NCBI GenBank assembly: GCA_947305745.1
Contig: CAMZEH010000007.1
Coordinates: forward strand, 1-51,028
DNA length: 51,028 bases
Reading direction: 5' to 3'
DNA from: an uncultured Clostridia bacterium
Lineage (GTDB): Bacteria; Bacillota; Clostridia; Oscillospirales; Acutalibacteraceae
Shown here: positions 41,946 through 50,424 of the stretch, in pieces
Layout of the letters: the number at the start of each line of letters is the position of its first letter
How positions within the stretch are numbered: position 1 is the stretch's first letter
Program-made: the position numbers and the translations under genes
Notes under the pieces: model-generated
What the model was told of the DNA's origin: nothing
The model's input: the letters and a program-made list of their open reading frames with translations, nothing else
The model's database searches: none

Positions 41946-43154
41946 TTGGTCTAAATTTTTGATTTCTTCTGTGTTTTTTAGCTTTTCAAAATAATTTTCC
42001 GAATATAGCACGATTCCTTTTATATTGTTTTCATGAACTATATCAACCTCTTTGGCCAGGATATTTTTATCATTTTTCCATGTTCCACAGTCGGTATCCG
42101 TACAGGCTTTGTAAAGTGCCAACCCAACATAGAGTTTTGCCGAGCTGTTTTTCGCTAAGTTTATCCAGTCACCGAGCGCTTTTTCAAAAGGCATATCGGC
42201 AAATTCCAAACCCCAATATATTTGTGGGCATAAATAATCGACATATCCCTCTGTCAGCCACGTTTGTATGTCGATGCCTGTTTTCGAACATTTTTCTGTG
42301 TTTCCGGGCGGTGAAATACCGAACTCTATATCAGGGTCTGTATTTTTTATCGTGTCATGTACTTCTTTTATCAGCGAATTTATGCTTTCTTTTCGCCAAT
42401 CTTCCAAACTTTGATTGGCTCTTTTAGAGGTCAAATAGGCTGTATCGTCAGAAAGCATCTTCTCAGGCTCGGGATAAAAATAATCATCAAAGTGTATCGC
42501 ATCAACACTATAGTTTTCAGCTATCTCTTTCACGCCGTCGCAGATGAGTTTGCGCACCTCGGGGTACGCAGGGTTATAAATCAGCCCGCCCTGATGCTTA
42601 ATTAATTTATTCTTAAAAATCTCAGATTTACAAGGATTCGACTCGCATATTGTTTCGGGTACGGATACCGAAGAAATGCGAAGTGGATTTATCCATGCGT
42701 GAAATTTCAGACCGTTTTCGTGAGCGGTTTCTACCATATATTTGAGTGGGTCAAAATTAATATTCTCTCCCTGATTTCCCGTGAGAATGTGGGAAGTGGG
42801 AAATATTTTTGAGGGATATAGCGCATCTCCGTGAGATCTGACGTGTACAATTAGCGTGTTTATATTGTGATTTTTGGCGGTTTCCACTATGCTTTGAAAT
42901 CTTTTTTCAAAAGCCTCTTTTGTGTTTTCGCTTTTTGAAACGTCCAGATCCATGTATGGCACCCACATGCCCTGTAAAAAATCATTATTCGCTTCGATTT
43001 TATTGTTTGAGGTCGATATTATTTTATTCGTGGGTGTAAAATTTTCATTTTTGCCTATCTGAATGTATTTCGCGATCAAAACCGCTGAAAACAGCGAAAA
43101 ACACGCGCATAAAAAATATTTTGCTTTTTTCTTTTTTAAAAATATGATAATCAC
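41922..43154 (-). CDS. GHL10 (YngK-type) glycoside-hydrolase-like protein
   Basis: This 410-aa protein has an N-terminal signal anchor (YFLCACFSLFSAVLIAKYI) and a TIM-barrel domain of the glycosyl-hydrolase-like 10 family: LQGMWVPYMDLD (about 59-70), LIVHVRSHGDALYPSKIFP, GLKFHAWINPLRI, IHFDDYFYPEP (about 222) and DYLCPQIYWG (about 305). The family is thought to act on cell-wall or polysaccharide substrates, but the reaction is unproven. It starts with GTG overlapping the rpe stop (GTGA), so the two are coupled. It acts outside the cell, tethered to the membrane. Confidence 0.85.
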   Translation of the reverse strand: MIIIFLKKKKAKYFLCACFSLFSAVLIAKYIQIGKNENFTPTNKIISTSNNKIEANNDFLQGMWVPYMDLDVSKSENTKEAFEKRFQSIVETAKNHNINTLIVHVRSHGDALYPSKIFPTSHILTGNQGENINFDPLKYMVETAHENGLKFHAWINPLRISSVSVPETICESNPCKSEIFKNKLIKHQGGLIYNPAYPEVRKLICDGVKEIAENYSVDAIHFDDYFYPEPEKMLSDDTAYLTSKRANQSLEDWRKESINSLIKEVHDTIKNTDPDIEFGISPPGNTEKCSKTGIDIQTWLTEGYVDYLCPQIYWGLEFADMPFEKALGDWINLAKNSSAKLYVGLALYKACTDTDCGTWKNDKNILAKEVDIVHENNIKGIVLYSENYFEKLKNTEEIKNLDQKLKNPPN

Positions 43155-43798
43155 CGCATTTTTAATTTATTTATAGTGCTTGTCATATACTCTGAATTAA
43201 ACACGCAAGTGCCGGAAACGCAGATATCAACAGGATAATCTTTCACAATCTCAATAGTTTGGGTATTTATTCCGCCGTCGAGTTCGATTTCAAAATTAAG
43301 ATTGTTTTTTTGCGCTTCATTTTTTAAAATCAATGTCTTTTGGAGCTGATTTTCCATAAAAGTTTGCCCGCCGAAACCGGGTTCGACCGTCATGATGAGC
43401 ACTACATCAATATATTTTAAATAAGGAGTTAAAATTTTTGTGTCGGTTTTTGGCTTTATCGAAATTCCGACTTTTTTACCAAATTTTTTTATTTTTGAAA
43501 TCGTTTCTGTTATGTCCGATTTCGATTCGGCGTGAAACGTTATGATATCCGCGCCTGCACTCGCAAAATCAGGTATAAATTTTAATGGCTCATCAATCAT
43601 CAAATGCACGTCAAACGGTAATTTGGAGCATTTGCGTATAGATTTTATAACAGGTGCTCCGAAAGTTATGTTCGGCACAAAATGCCCGTCCATGACGTCC
43701 AGATGAAGCATGTCGGCTCCCGCGGTTTCTAATTTTCTGATTTCCTTGCCTATGTGGGAGAAATCGCAGGCAAGCAGTGATGGAGATATTTTTATCAT
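43151..43798 (-). CDS. rpe: Ribulose-phosphate 3-epimerase
   Basis: This 215-aa TIM-barrel enzyme interconverts ribulose-5-phosphate and xylulose-5-phosphate in the pentose phosphate pathway. Landmarks are ISPSLLACDFSHIG (4-17), HLDVMDGHFVPNITFG (about 32-47), the metal ligand His in FDVHLMID, MTVEPGFGGQTFM (about 135-147) and ELDGGIN (about 171). A canonical ribosome site is not obvious. It overlaps the GHL10 gene by 4 bases. Confidence 0.96.
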   Translation of the reverse strand: MIKISPSLLACDFSHIGKEIRKLETAGADMLHLDVMDGHFVPNITFGAPVIKSIRKCSKLPFDVHLMIDEPLKFIPDFASAGADIITFHAESKSDITETISKIKKFGKKVGISIKPKTDTKILTPYLKYIDVVLIMTVEPGFGGQTFMENQLQKTLILKNEAQKNNLNFEIELDGGINTQTIEIVKDYPVDICVSGTCVFNSEYMTSTINKLKMR

Positions 43799-43804
43799 AA
43801 TTTT

Positions 43805-43836
43805 TTAAGCGTGCATAATATGTAAGGAACGCTTAA
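43805..43836. promoter_or_regulatory. Inverted repeat in the rpe/small-membrane-protein divergent region
   Basis: TTAAGCGT (43805-43812) and ACGCTTAA (43829-43836) are perfect arms 16 bases apart, located just upstream of rpe and between two divergent genes. This suits an operator for a dimeric regulator, or an RNA hairpin; neither is proven. Confidence 0.3.
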
Positions 43837-43907
43837 GTTCACAACCTTTCTAAAAAAGTTTTAAATTTAATGTGTTCAAAGTATGTTTAAATTAGGAGTT
43901 GATAAAA

Positions 43908-44339
43908 ATGAAGAAAAATAGCGATTGTTGCCCTTGCAGGGGCGGATGCGGCGTTGTGGGTACTATTCTCGGAATTATATTTGGCGTTATTATAGCGATA
44001 TTCTTTTCCCTTGGCTTCACTCCGCTTATTTTAACGGGAATTTGGGTTGCATTTGCGATTGGCGCAGCCGTCCTCATATACGTTATAATAGCAGGTTTGA
44101 TAAATTCTGGCAACGAAATTCGTTCGGGCGCAGGGAGTTGTTTTTGTAGGTATGCAAGATGTCTTCTTTTCGGCTCGGCCGGGACTGTTCTTGCAGCTTT
44201 GGCGGCGCTTTCGATAACCCTTGATATAGCCGTTACCGCAATTGTAATTTTAATTGGTGTCGGCGTATTCTTTTTTGTATTCATGATTTCTGCGCTTATC
44301 TCTTATATCAAATGTCTTATCAGAAGTTCGTGTTCATAA
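43908..44339 (+). CDS. Small Cys-rich membrane protein of unknown function
   Basis: This 143-aa protein has a polar N terminus with three Cys (DCCPCRGGCG) and about four membrane helices: VVGTILGIIFGVIIAIFF, TGIWVAFAIGAAVLIYVIIA, FGSAGTVLAALAALSI and AVTAIVILIGVGVFFFVFMI. A second Cys group (SCFCRYARC) lies between helices 2 and 3, and a third (KCLIRSSC) ends the protein. The Cys pattern hints at metal or lipid linkage but shows no known motif. AGGAG lies 8 bases before the ATG. It is a single gene, divergent from rpe and convergent with ylbJ. I do not recognise the family. Confidence 0.75.
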   Translation: MKKNSDCCPCRGGCGVVGTILGIIFGVIIAIFFSLGFTPLILTGIWVAFAIGAAVLIYVIIAGLINSGNEIRSGAGSCFCRYARCLLFGSAGTVLAALAALSITLDIAVTAIVILIGVGVFFFVFMISALISYIKCLIRSSCS

Positions 44340-44350
44340 CCGATAATCAG

Positions 44351-45562
44351 CTAAAAATCAGGTGTCTGCTCAGTTTTGGCAGATGCCTTTTTGTTATGTT
44401 TATCGATAAATATTGCTTTTGTTTTGAAGTCCACACTAAATGTGAAAAAAATGCAAAAAACGAGTAAAATCACGCTTCCTATATGCGTTGGAGAAGCCTT
44501 AGATATTTCTGCGGTTTGATTTATAGTAAGCGGTGCGAAAGTTTGCAGGGTCTTTTCGGGATTTTTTATTATTAACGCCGTGGCAAAAGCTGTAAGTATG
44601 CCGTTTATTGTTCTCATAATCAAGAATTTGCCGTACTTAAATGGGCAGCTCCCAAGCTGCGCGATGATTTGAGTGTGAGCGCAAATTCCTCCGAACCCTA
44701 TAATCCATGAGTATATAAAGTAGGGAGTGCTTATGTTTTTTGCACCCAAAATGCAGCTTTGCGTCATTTCTATAAAAGATAATATAAGTGTGCCGGATAT
44801 ATGTGAGGAGATATTTATTTTGAGAAAAATATTTGATATGTAGTTTATGATACCGAGGTCGTTTATAAAAGAAATAATTCCGAAAAAAAGCGTAACCAAG
44901 GAGCATACGCCCAAAAGAGATTTACTTGCGCTGTCGCAGGCGGATATCAAAATCTTGCTGAAATAAAGATCCTTTTTTTGTGAATGAATTTTCTTTTCGT
45001 AGAAATCGGTTTTACTTATTCTTGCGGTGACGCCCAAAAATATACCCATTAAAACCGATGAAAATACCTGAATTAAGAATAATATTACGCCCAATTTGTA
45101 GTCGTTTAGGAGCATTTGACCGAGAGCGGATATTATAAAAGCCGGGCCGAAATTCACGCAATAGCACATCATTCTGTTCATCTGCTCTGCGTTTATGGAT
45201 CCGCTTTTATATAGCGATTTCACGCAGTACGCGCCGACGGGATACCCGCCGAATAAACTTATTATTACCGCAGGCACGACGCACGGAGGGAGGTAAAACA
45301 AAAATTTTGTGGCTCTCCCAAATAAGAATTTGAATTTGTCGTCTATGCCCGATAAAGTTACTGCCGCCGCTCCGACCATAAACGGAAACATGGATGGAAT
45401 TAAAATATCCAGGCAGCAGTTTATTCCGTTTTGTATCCCCGCCGAAACGCTTTTTGGATAAGTGATAAGTAAGGCGAAATAAACCATCACGATTACGGAT
45501 AATATAATATGTTTTGAATTTTTTGGCTTTTGTTTTATTCGGGTTTTAATCATTTCGGTCAT
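44351..45562 (-). CDS. ylbJ: Sporulation integral membrane protein YlbJ
   Basis: This 403-aa membrane protein of the nucleoside-recognition (Gate) fold has about eight or more helices. It begins HIILSVIVMVYFALLITYP, then LIPSMFPFMVGAAAVTLSG (about 54-72) and FGGYPVGAY (about 106), a conserved loop. MMCYCVNFGPAFIISALGQM and IGFGGICAHTQIIAQLG come later. In Bacillus ylbJ is under sigma E control and needed for a resistant spore cortex. AAGGAG lies before the ATG. It diverges from yqfC-yqfD, also sporulation genes. Confidence 0.92.
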   Translation of the reverse strand: MTEMIKTRIKQKPKNSKHIILSVIVMVYFALLITYPKSVSAGIQNGINCCLDILIPSMFPFMVGAAAVTLSGIDDKFKFLFGRATKFLFYLPPCVVPAVIISLFGGYPVGAYCVKSLYKSGSINAEQMNRMMCYCVNFGPAFIISALGQMLLNDYKLGVILFLIQVFSSVLMGIFLGVTARISKTDFYEKKIHSQKKDLYFSKILISACDSASKSLLGVCSLVTLFFGIISFINDLGIINYISNIFLKINISSHISGTLILSFIEMTQSCILGAKNISTPYFIYSWIIGFGGICAHTQIIAQLGSCPFKYGKFLIMRTINGILTAFATALIIKNPEKTLQTFAPLTINQTAEISKASPTHIGSVILLVFCIFFTFSVDFKTKAIFIDKHNKKASAKTEQTPDF

Positions 45563-45666
45563 ATTATTAACTCCTTCCTGAGAATCATATGCGAGCTTTT
45601 GTTATTTTTATTTATCTTTTGCATATTATTATTTATGTATCAAAGAAAAGAATCGGGGGAGAAGTT

Positions 45667-45948
45667 TTGAATTTTAAAATCAGACGTAATTTTTCTTCCG
45701 AGATAAAAAAAGCAAACAGTTATATGAAAGATAACGTTTTCAGCTCTGTACATATTGAGATGAGGAGCAACAGAGAACTGATATTGGAGGGATGCCAAAA
45801 AATAGAAGAATACGACGAAAATATAGTTAAGATTAAAGTCCCGAAAATGTGTGTATCGGTTTTTGGGAGGAGTCTTGAGCTGCGCTGTCTGAGCCCTGAT
45901 TCGCTTGTTGTTTCGGGGTTTATATGTTCTGTGGAATTTTTAACTTGA
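45667..45948 (+). CDS. yqfC: Sporulation protein YqfC
   Basis: This 93-aa protein matches the YqfC family in length and pattern: NRELILEGCQKIEEYDENIV (about 38-57), then IKVPKMCVSVFG, LRCLSPDSLVVSG and a final IxSxEF-type strand. The family is sigma-E controlled in Bacillus, with an unclear role in spore formation. The start is TTG at 45667 after GGGGGAG; a longer frame back to 45589 has no ribosome site. yqfD follows after 13 bases. Confidence 0.88.
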   Translation: MNFKIRRNFSSEIKKANSYMKDNVFSSVHIEMRSNRELILEGCQKIEEYDENIVKIKVPKMCVSVFGRSLELRCLSPDSLVVSGFICSVEFLT

Positions 45949-45961
45949 TTTTGGAATATGA

Positions 45962-47161
45962 GTGATGCTTTTGATTTTGGATATAGTAAGAAGTGTGCGC
46001 GGATACATAGAATTTAAAGTTATGGGCGGCAATCCTGATAAGTTTTTAAATCTTGCGGTGAGAGAAAGAAATCCTTTGTGGGACGTCAGGAAAATAAACG
46101 GAGATTTATTTGCCAAAAGCACGGCAGAAGACTACAAAAAACTGCATATTAGCGCCCGAAAAGCCAATTCGAGGATAAGAATATTAAAAAAGAAAGGTTT
46201 ACCGTTTTTTACCAGGAAATATAAATCTCGCATGGGAATAATTGTAGGCGTTCTTGTGTTTTCGGCGGTACTTTTGATATTGCCGCTTTACCTTTGGAAA
46301 GTTGAAGTTGTAGGATGTGAAACAGTAAATCCTGAAGAAGTAAAAAAAGTTATGTGTGATTTGGGCGTCTCCCCGGGGACGTTCAAGGCCGGTATTAATA
46401 TTCCCATACTAAAACAGCAGTTGATGCAGCGTATGGACAGCATCGCGTGGGTATCGATAAATTTAAAAGGAAGTGATGCCATTGTAGAAATAAAAGAAAA
46501 GCAATTCAGTCCCGAAAAAGAGGTGCAAGGCGAACCGTCTAATATAGTTGCGCTTTATGACGGAAAGATAGAAAGATTGGAAACATATAGAGGTACGCCG
46601 ATGGTATCGGACGGCGAAGTGGTGACGAAAGGGCAAGTTCTCATAAGCGGAATAGTCGAAGACCTTTCGGGCGGGTCTCGGTTTGTGGACGCCGAGGGTA
46701 AAGTTTACGCCGAAACGCACAGAATAATCTCACAGAAAGTGAGCATGAATAGAGTCCGGGCGCATAACGTAGGGGACGAAATAAAAAGATATAGGGTGAA
46801 AATTTTTAATTTTGAAATTCCGATTTGCTTTAGGAAAATTCCCGATGAAAATTGTACGTGTGAAACCATAGAAAGAAATTTTAATATTTGTGGATATAAG
46901 ATTCCCGTTTCCATATATAAGGACGGCATTTATATGCAAGAAATTTGCGCAGAAAAACTCAGTGAAGAGGAGGCGATCAAGGAAGCGGATAAACTTATTG
47001 ATGAGCGTGCATTGCAAGAATTCGCTGAAGATGCCAAGATAAAAAACACTGAACACAAATCGCGAATAACCTCGTCAAACGGGGAAGAATACTACAGAGA
47101 ATGCCACTATGATTTGGTGGAAAATATATCTAGGAAGGAAAAGATAGTTTTTGAACGTTAA
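45962..47161 (+). CDS. yqfD: Sporulation protein YqfD
   Basis: This 399-aa protein shows the N-terminal YqfD part (RGYIEFKVMGGNPDKFLNLA, about 13-32), one membrane helix (MGIIVGVLVFSAVLLILPLY, about 90-109), and an outer domain with WKVEVVGCETVNPEEV, the POTRA-like pattern, then VSINLKGSDAIVEIKEKQ. YqfD is a sigma-E dependent sporulation protein of unknown mechanism. GTG (45962) and ATG (45965) are both possible starts. In Bacillus phoH and yqfF (pgpH) follow; neither is present here. Confidence 0.9.
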   Translation: MMLLILDIVRSVRGYIEFKVMGGNPDKFLNLAVRERNPLWDVRKINGDLFAKSTAEDYKKLHISARKANSRIRILKKKGLPFFTRKYKSRMGIIVGVLVFSAVLLILPLYLWKVEVVGCETVNPEEVKKVMCDLGVSPGTFKAGINIPILKQQLMQRMDSIAWVSINLKGSDAIVEIKEKQFSPEKEVQGEPSNIVALYDGKIERLETYRGTPMVSDGEVVTKGQVLISGIVEDLSGGSRFVDAEGKVYAETHRIISQKVSMNRVRAHNVGDEIKRYRVKIFNFEIPICFRKIPDENCTCETIERNFNICGYKIPVSIYKDGIYMQEICAEKLSEEEAIKEADKLIDERALQEFAEDAKIKNTEHKSRITSSNGEEYYRECHYDLVENISRKEKIVFER

Positions 47162-47233
47162 ATCGATAGATTATCAAAACATTTTGCACAATTTTTTAAA
47201 AAATATTTTCAATTATTTGTAAGCTAATTTGTT

Positions 47234-47262
47234 TGACATATTATTCAAAATGCTTTATAATT
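47234..47262 (+). promoter_or_regulatory. Sigma-A promoter of ybeY-dgkA-era
   Basis: TTGACA (47234-47239), 17 bases, TATAAT (47257-47262): a perfect consensus. It gives a leader of about 200 bases before ybeY. Confidence 0.85.
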
Positions 47263-47354
47263 AATATTTGTAAAATATTTTAAGAATATTTCACATTGTT
47301 TAAAAAAATAGTATGTTTATGTGATAAAGTATGATATATTATTTTTGATTTTAT

Positions 47355-47385
47355 CTCCTCTAAGGTGATTTGTACCTTAGAGGAG
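47355..47385 (+). promoter_or_regulatory. Perfect 12-bp hairpin in the ybeY leader
   Basis: CTCCTCTAAGGT, 7-base loop GATTTGT, ACCTTAGAGGAG. No T-run follows, so it is not a simple terminator. The rest of the 309-base gap 47162-47470 is AT-rich and contains only the promoter and this hairpin. Confidence 0.6.
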
Positions 47386-47470
47386 TAGAGGTTTGCTCTT
47401 TGTGTGGCAAGTGTGAATATTTTTAAAAAAATCAGGTTATTATTTACGATTTTAAGGAAGGATGAAATTC

Positions 47471-47980
47471 ATGGTTGTCGATAAGACGAGGGTAATAATT
47501 GTAAACAGACAAAAAGAGGTTAAAATTCCAACAGGTATTCGTATGCTTATAAGAAGATGCTGTAACGCGGTTCTCAAGATGGAACAATTTCAAGGTTCCG
47601 TTGAAGTCAGCGTAACGATGGTTGACAATTCTTACATACAAAGCCTTAATAAACAATATAGAAATAAAGATGTTCCAACAGATGTTCTTTCTTTCCCGAT
47701 GGTAAAAGACGGAAAATATGAAATCGATCCCGATACAAACGCTCAAATTCTTGGCGATATAGTTATTTCTATGGAAAAAGTCCTTGAGCAAAGCGAACGT
47801 TATGGGCATTCTTTCAGAAGAGAAGTTGCATATCTGGTTGCTCACGGAATGCTGCATCTTTTGGGATATGATCATGAAAACGGCGGACTCGAGAAGAGAC
47901 GTATGAGAGAAAAAGAAGACCAGGTTTTGGATTCACTCGGATTTTCAAGTGCAGTTTCTTACGTACGTGAAGAGGCATAA
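47471..47980 (+). CDS. ybeY: Endoribonuclease YbeY (rRNA maturation)
   Basis: This 169-aa zinc metalloprotein acts in 16S rRNA 3'-end maturation and ribosome quality control. The signature YLVAHGMLHLLGYDHEN (about 121-137) carries the three His metal ligands. SVTMVDNSYIQSLNKQYRNK and PTDVLSFPM precede it. I chose the ATG at 47471, 10 bases after AAGGAAGG; an ATG at 47462 is too close to that site. dgkA starts right after its stop. Confidence 0.95.
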   Translation: MVVDKTRVIIVNRQKEVKIPTGIRMLIRRCCNAVLKMEQFQGSVEVSVTMVDNSYIQSLNKQYRNKDVPTDVLSFPMVKDGKYEIDPDTNAQILGDIVISMEKVLEQSERYGHSFRREVAYLVAHGMLHLLGYDHENGGLEKRRMREKEDQVLDSLGFSSAVSYVREEA

Positions 47981-48484
47981 GTGAAAATATTAAAAAGTTT
48001 TAAATGCGCTGCCAAGGGTGCAATTTACACGATAAAAAATGAAAAAAATATGCGTATACACACAGTCATATCCGCTTATATCTTATTACTCTCGTGTTTT
48101 TTTCACTTGAGCATTGTCAAGTACGCGATATTATTTTTGACGATTGGCAGCGTTTTGACTTTAGAGATGATCAACACTTCGATAGAAGCGATAATCGATA
48201 TGTGTTCCAAAGAATATAATGCTGTTGCTAAAATCGCAAAAGATATAGCTGCAGGTGCGGTTATGATAGCTTCAGCTATTGCTGTGGCAGTTGGTATTAT
48301 GTTCTTTGGTGATTTTTATGTCTACATTGGTATGTGGACTTATTTTCGCTACCATAAAATTTTGTTTGTATTGCTCGTCCTTTCTGTTTTCCCGAGCGTA
48401 CTATATATAAAATCCGGACCTGCAGAGATAAAACATAAAATAATATCGGCGATTAAGTTGATAAAAAAACATATTGGTGTGTAA
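47981..48484 (+). CDS. dgkA: Diacylglycerol/undecaprenol kinase with extra C-terminal segment
   Basis: This 167-aa membrane kinase phosphorylates undecaprenol (the role of Bacillus DgkA) or diacylglycerol. The N terminus reads KCAAKGAIYTIKNEKNMRIH (9-28), then a helix. The catalytic LTLEMINTSIEAIIDM (about 58-73) and KIAKDIAAGAVMIASAIAVA (about 85-104) follow. Past about 115, where most family members end, there are about 50 more residues with one hydrophobic helix (ILFVLLVLSVFPSVLYI). It starts with GTG after AGAGG. Confidence 0.92.
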   Translation: MKILKSFKCAAKGAIYTIKNEKNMRIHTVISAYILLLSCFFHLSIVKYAILFLTIGSVLTLEMINTSIEAIIDMCSKEYNAVAKIAKDIAAGAVMIASAIAVAVGIMFFGDFYVYIGMWTYFRYHKILFVLLVLSVFPSVLYIKSGPAEIKHKIISAIKLIKKHIGV

Positions 48485-48512
48485 AAAAATATAGTTTCGG
48501 ATGGTATAATTA

Positions 48513-49421
48513 ATGGATAATGAAAACAAAAAATCACTTTTTGTGTCTATTGTCGGTAGGCCAAATGTGGGGAAATCATCACTTCTTAATAGGTTGGTCG
48601 GAGAAAAAATTTCGATAGTTTCGCCAAAACCACAGACAACCAGAAATAAAATAGTGGGCATACTTACAAAAGAAAGTACCCAGATAGTTTTTACAGATAC
48701 CCCGGGAATGTTAAAGCCTAGGAATAAACTTGGAAATTATATGCTTAGCGAGAGTAATAATTATTTTTCTAGCGCAGAGGCGATAATCCACGTTGTTGAA
48801 GCGGGGCAAAGTATTCATAGTGATGATATAAAATTTATTAAAAAATTCAAAAAAATAGGTACCCGTACAATTTTGGTTATAAATAAAATTGATACAGTTA
48901 AACAAAAAACCGATATAGTGAAGAATATTAAAGAGTATTCTGCGCTCATGGATTATGAATCAATAGTTCCTGTTTCTGCCGCCACCGGTGACGGACAAGC
49001 TGAACTTTTGTCTGAAATTTTTGAATTAGCGAAGCCGTCTGTCTTTTTTTACGACGAAGATGATATAACCGATCAAACTCAGAGAACGATTGTTTCTGAG
49101 ATCATTCGTGAAAAAATGTTATACTTATTAAACAAAGAGCTACCACACGGTTTGGCGGTTTTTATAGAAAAATTTACATTTAGAAGCGATAATGAAGTCG
49201 ATATTCAGGCACTTGTGCAGTGCGAAAGAGATAGTCATAAAGCGATAATTATAGGCAAAAATGGCGCGATGATCAAAAAAATTGGCACTTTGGCACGTCA
49301 GGAACTTCAAAAAGTGATGGGTTGTAAGGTCAATCTTAAACTTTGGATAAAGGTGAAAGAAAACTGGCGAAATAGTAACGCCGTTCTTCGCGATATGGGC
49401 TATATGCTAGAAAAAAGTTAG
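48513..49421 (+). CDS. era: GTPase Era
   Basis: This 302-aa GTPase couples 16S rRNA maturation to 30S assembly. G motifs are GRPNVGKSSLLNRLVGE (about 11-27), a G2 Thr after KPQTTRNK, FTDTPGMLKP (about 57), VINKIDTVK (about 119) and SAATGDG. The C-terminal KH domain has IIGKNGAMIKKIGTLARQEL (about 245-264). Together with ybeY upstream it makes a ribosome-maturation group. GGATGG precedes the ATG. Confidence 0.97.
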   Translation: MDNENKKSLFVSIVGRPNVGKSSLLNRLVGEKISIVSPKPQTTRNKIVGILTKESTQIVFTDTPGMLKPRNKLGNYMLSESNNYFSSAEAIIHVVEAGQSIHSDDIKFIKKFKKIGTRTILVINKIDTVKQKTDIVKNIKEYSALMDYESIVPVSAATGDGQAELLSEIFELAKPSVFFYDEDDITDQTQRTIVSEIIREKMLYLLNKELPHGLAVFIEKFTFRSDNEVDIQALVQCERDSHKAIIIGKNGAMIKKIGTLARQELQKVMGCKVNLKLWIKVKENWRNSNAVLRDMGYMLEKS

Positions 49422-49523
49422 TCAACAATATATTTATTAAATTTATATATCTTTTTTTATTCAGATGATATATAATAGGATATATTCAATTATAAACATC
49501 GAACAATGTTGGAGGTAATGGGT

Positions 49524-49718
49524 ATGTCTGAAAATTTTTTCAAGTCGGATGATACAGCGTGGGGAAATTTTATTTCCACGGGTAGCATATATGACTATTT
49601 GGAGTATAAATCTAAGGTCGGTAATGTAGAAAATAACGTTGATAAAGCGATTTTTAAAAATAATTGCGGAGGTTTTTGTGAAAACAGAAGTGAGCGGACT
49701 GGTAATCAAAGAGGTTGA
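49524..49718 (+). CDS. yqzL: YqzL-like small protein between era and recO
   Basis: This 64-aa protein contains AWGNFISTGSIYDYLEYK (about 11-28), which matches the W..F..TG....YL.FKE core of the YqzL family; in Bacillus yqzL also sits between era and recO. Function is unknown. I chose the ATG at 49524, 8 bases after GGAGG. Past the core, the C-terminal ~35 residues are polar with two Cys, longer than the usual ~47-aa protein, and the last 41 bases overlap the recO start. Confidence 0.75.
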   Translation: MSENFFKSDDTAWGNFISTGSIYDYLEYKSKVGNVENNVDKAIFKNNCGGFCENRSERTGNQRG

Positions 49719-50424
49719 ACTTAGTAATGGTAACCGTCTTCTTAATATACTGACAAGGGATTTGGGTATCATTACAGCTATCGTAAACAATTCTTCTTCG
49801 CGTAAAAATGTTAAATTTTTATCAATTCATATTCTTATGTACTGTAGATTTATACTATTTAAAAGAAAAGAATATTATACTGTGGACGAGTTTGATATAC
49901 TGAATATTTTTTGGCAAATAAAAGATGATTTGAAGTCACTTGCAGTTTGTCAGTATTTTTGTGAGCTTTGCATTAGTTTGTCACCTGATACTACTGTTTC
50001 CGGTGATTTTTTGAAACTTTTTTTAAATTCTGTATTTTATATTTCTAAAAAAATTAAAGATTTAAAGTTGATAAAAATAATTTTTGAGATAAAATCTTTG
50101 TCTCTGTGTGGATATATGCCAAATTTGATTTGCTGCTATAAATGTGGAAGATATGAAACTGATGATATGTTTTTTTTGATAGATAGTGGCAAAATTGTTT
50201 GTAAGAACTGTCGAACAAATTCGTTACGTAATGAGCTATTTGCGCGAGTTACAAAGGGGATGCTGTATGCTCTGAGGCATATAATATATTCCCCGATTGA
50301 AAAAAATTTTTCATTTAAACTTTCTGAAAATGCGCTAAAATCTCTATCAAAACTTTCGGAAGATTATGTAAAGTACCATTTGGATACTAATTTTAAATCT
50401 TTAGAATTTTATAATAGACTGTAA
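49678..50424 (+). CDS. recO: DNA repair protein RecO
   Basis: This 248-aa protein loads RecA onto SSB-coated DNA in the RecFOR pathway. It starts MKTEVSGLVIKEVELSNGNR with the OB fold (about 1-80). A helical domain follows, with four Cys zinc ligands in CCYKCGR and VCKNC (about 150-182). The start is GTG at 49678, 7 bases after GGAGG; a longer frame to 49639 has no ribosome site. Its 3' end overlaps the convergent feoB 3' end by 24 bases. Confidence 0.93.
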   Translation: MKTEVSGLVIKEVELSNGNRLLNILTRDLGIITAIVNNSSSRKNVKFLSIHILMYCRFILFKRKEYYTVDEFDILNIFWQIKDDLKSLAVCQYFCELCISLSPDTTVSGDFLKLFLNSVFYISKKIKDLKLIKIIFEIKSLSLCGYMPNLICCYKCGRYETDDMFFLIDSGKIVCKNCRTNSLRNELFARVTKGMLYALRHIIYSPIEKNFSFKLSENALKSLSKLSEDYVKYHLDTNFKSLEFYNRL

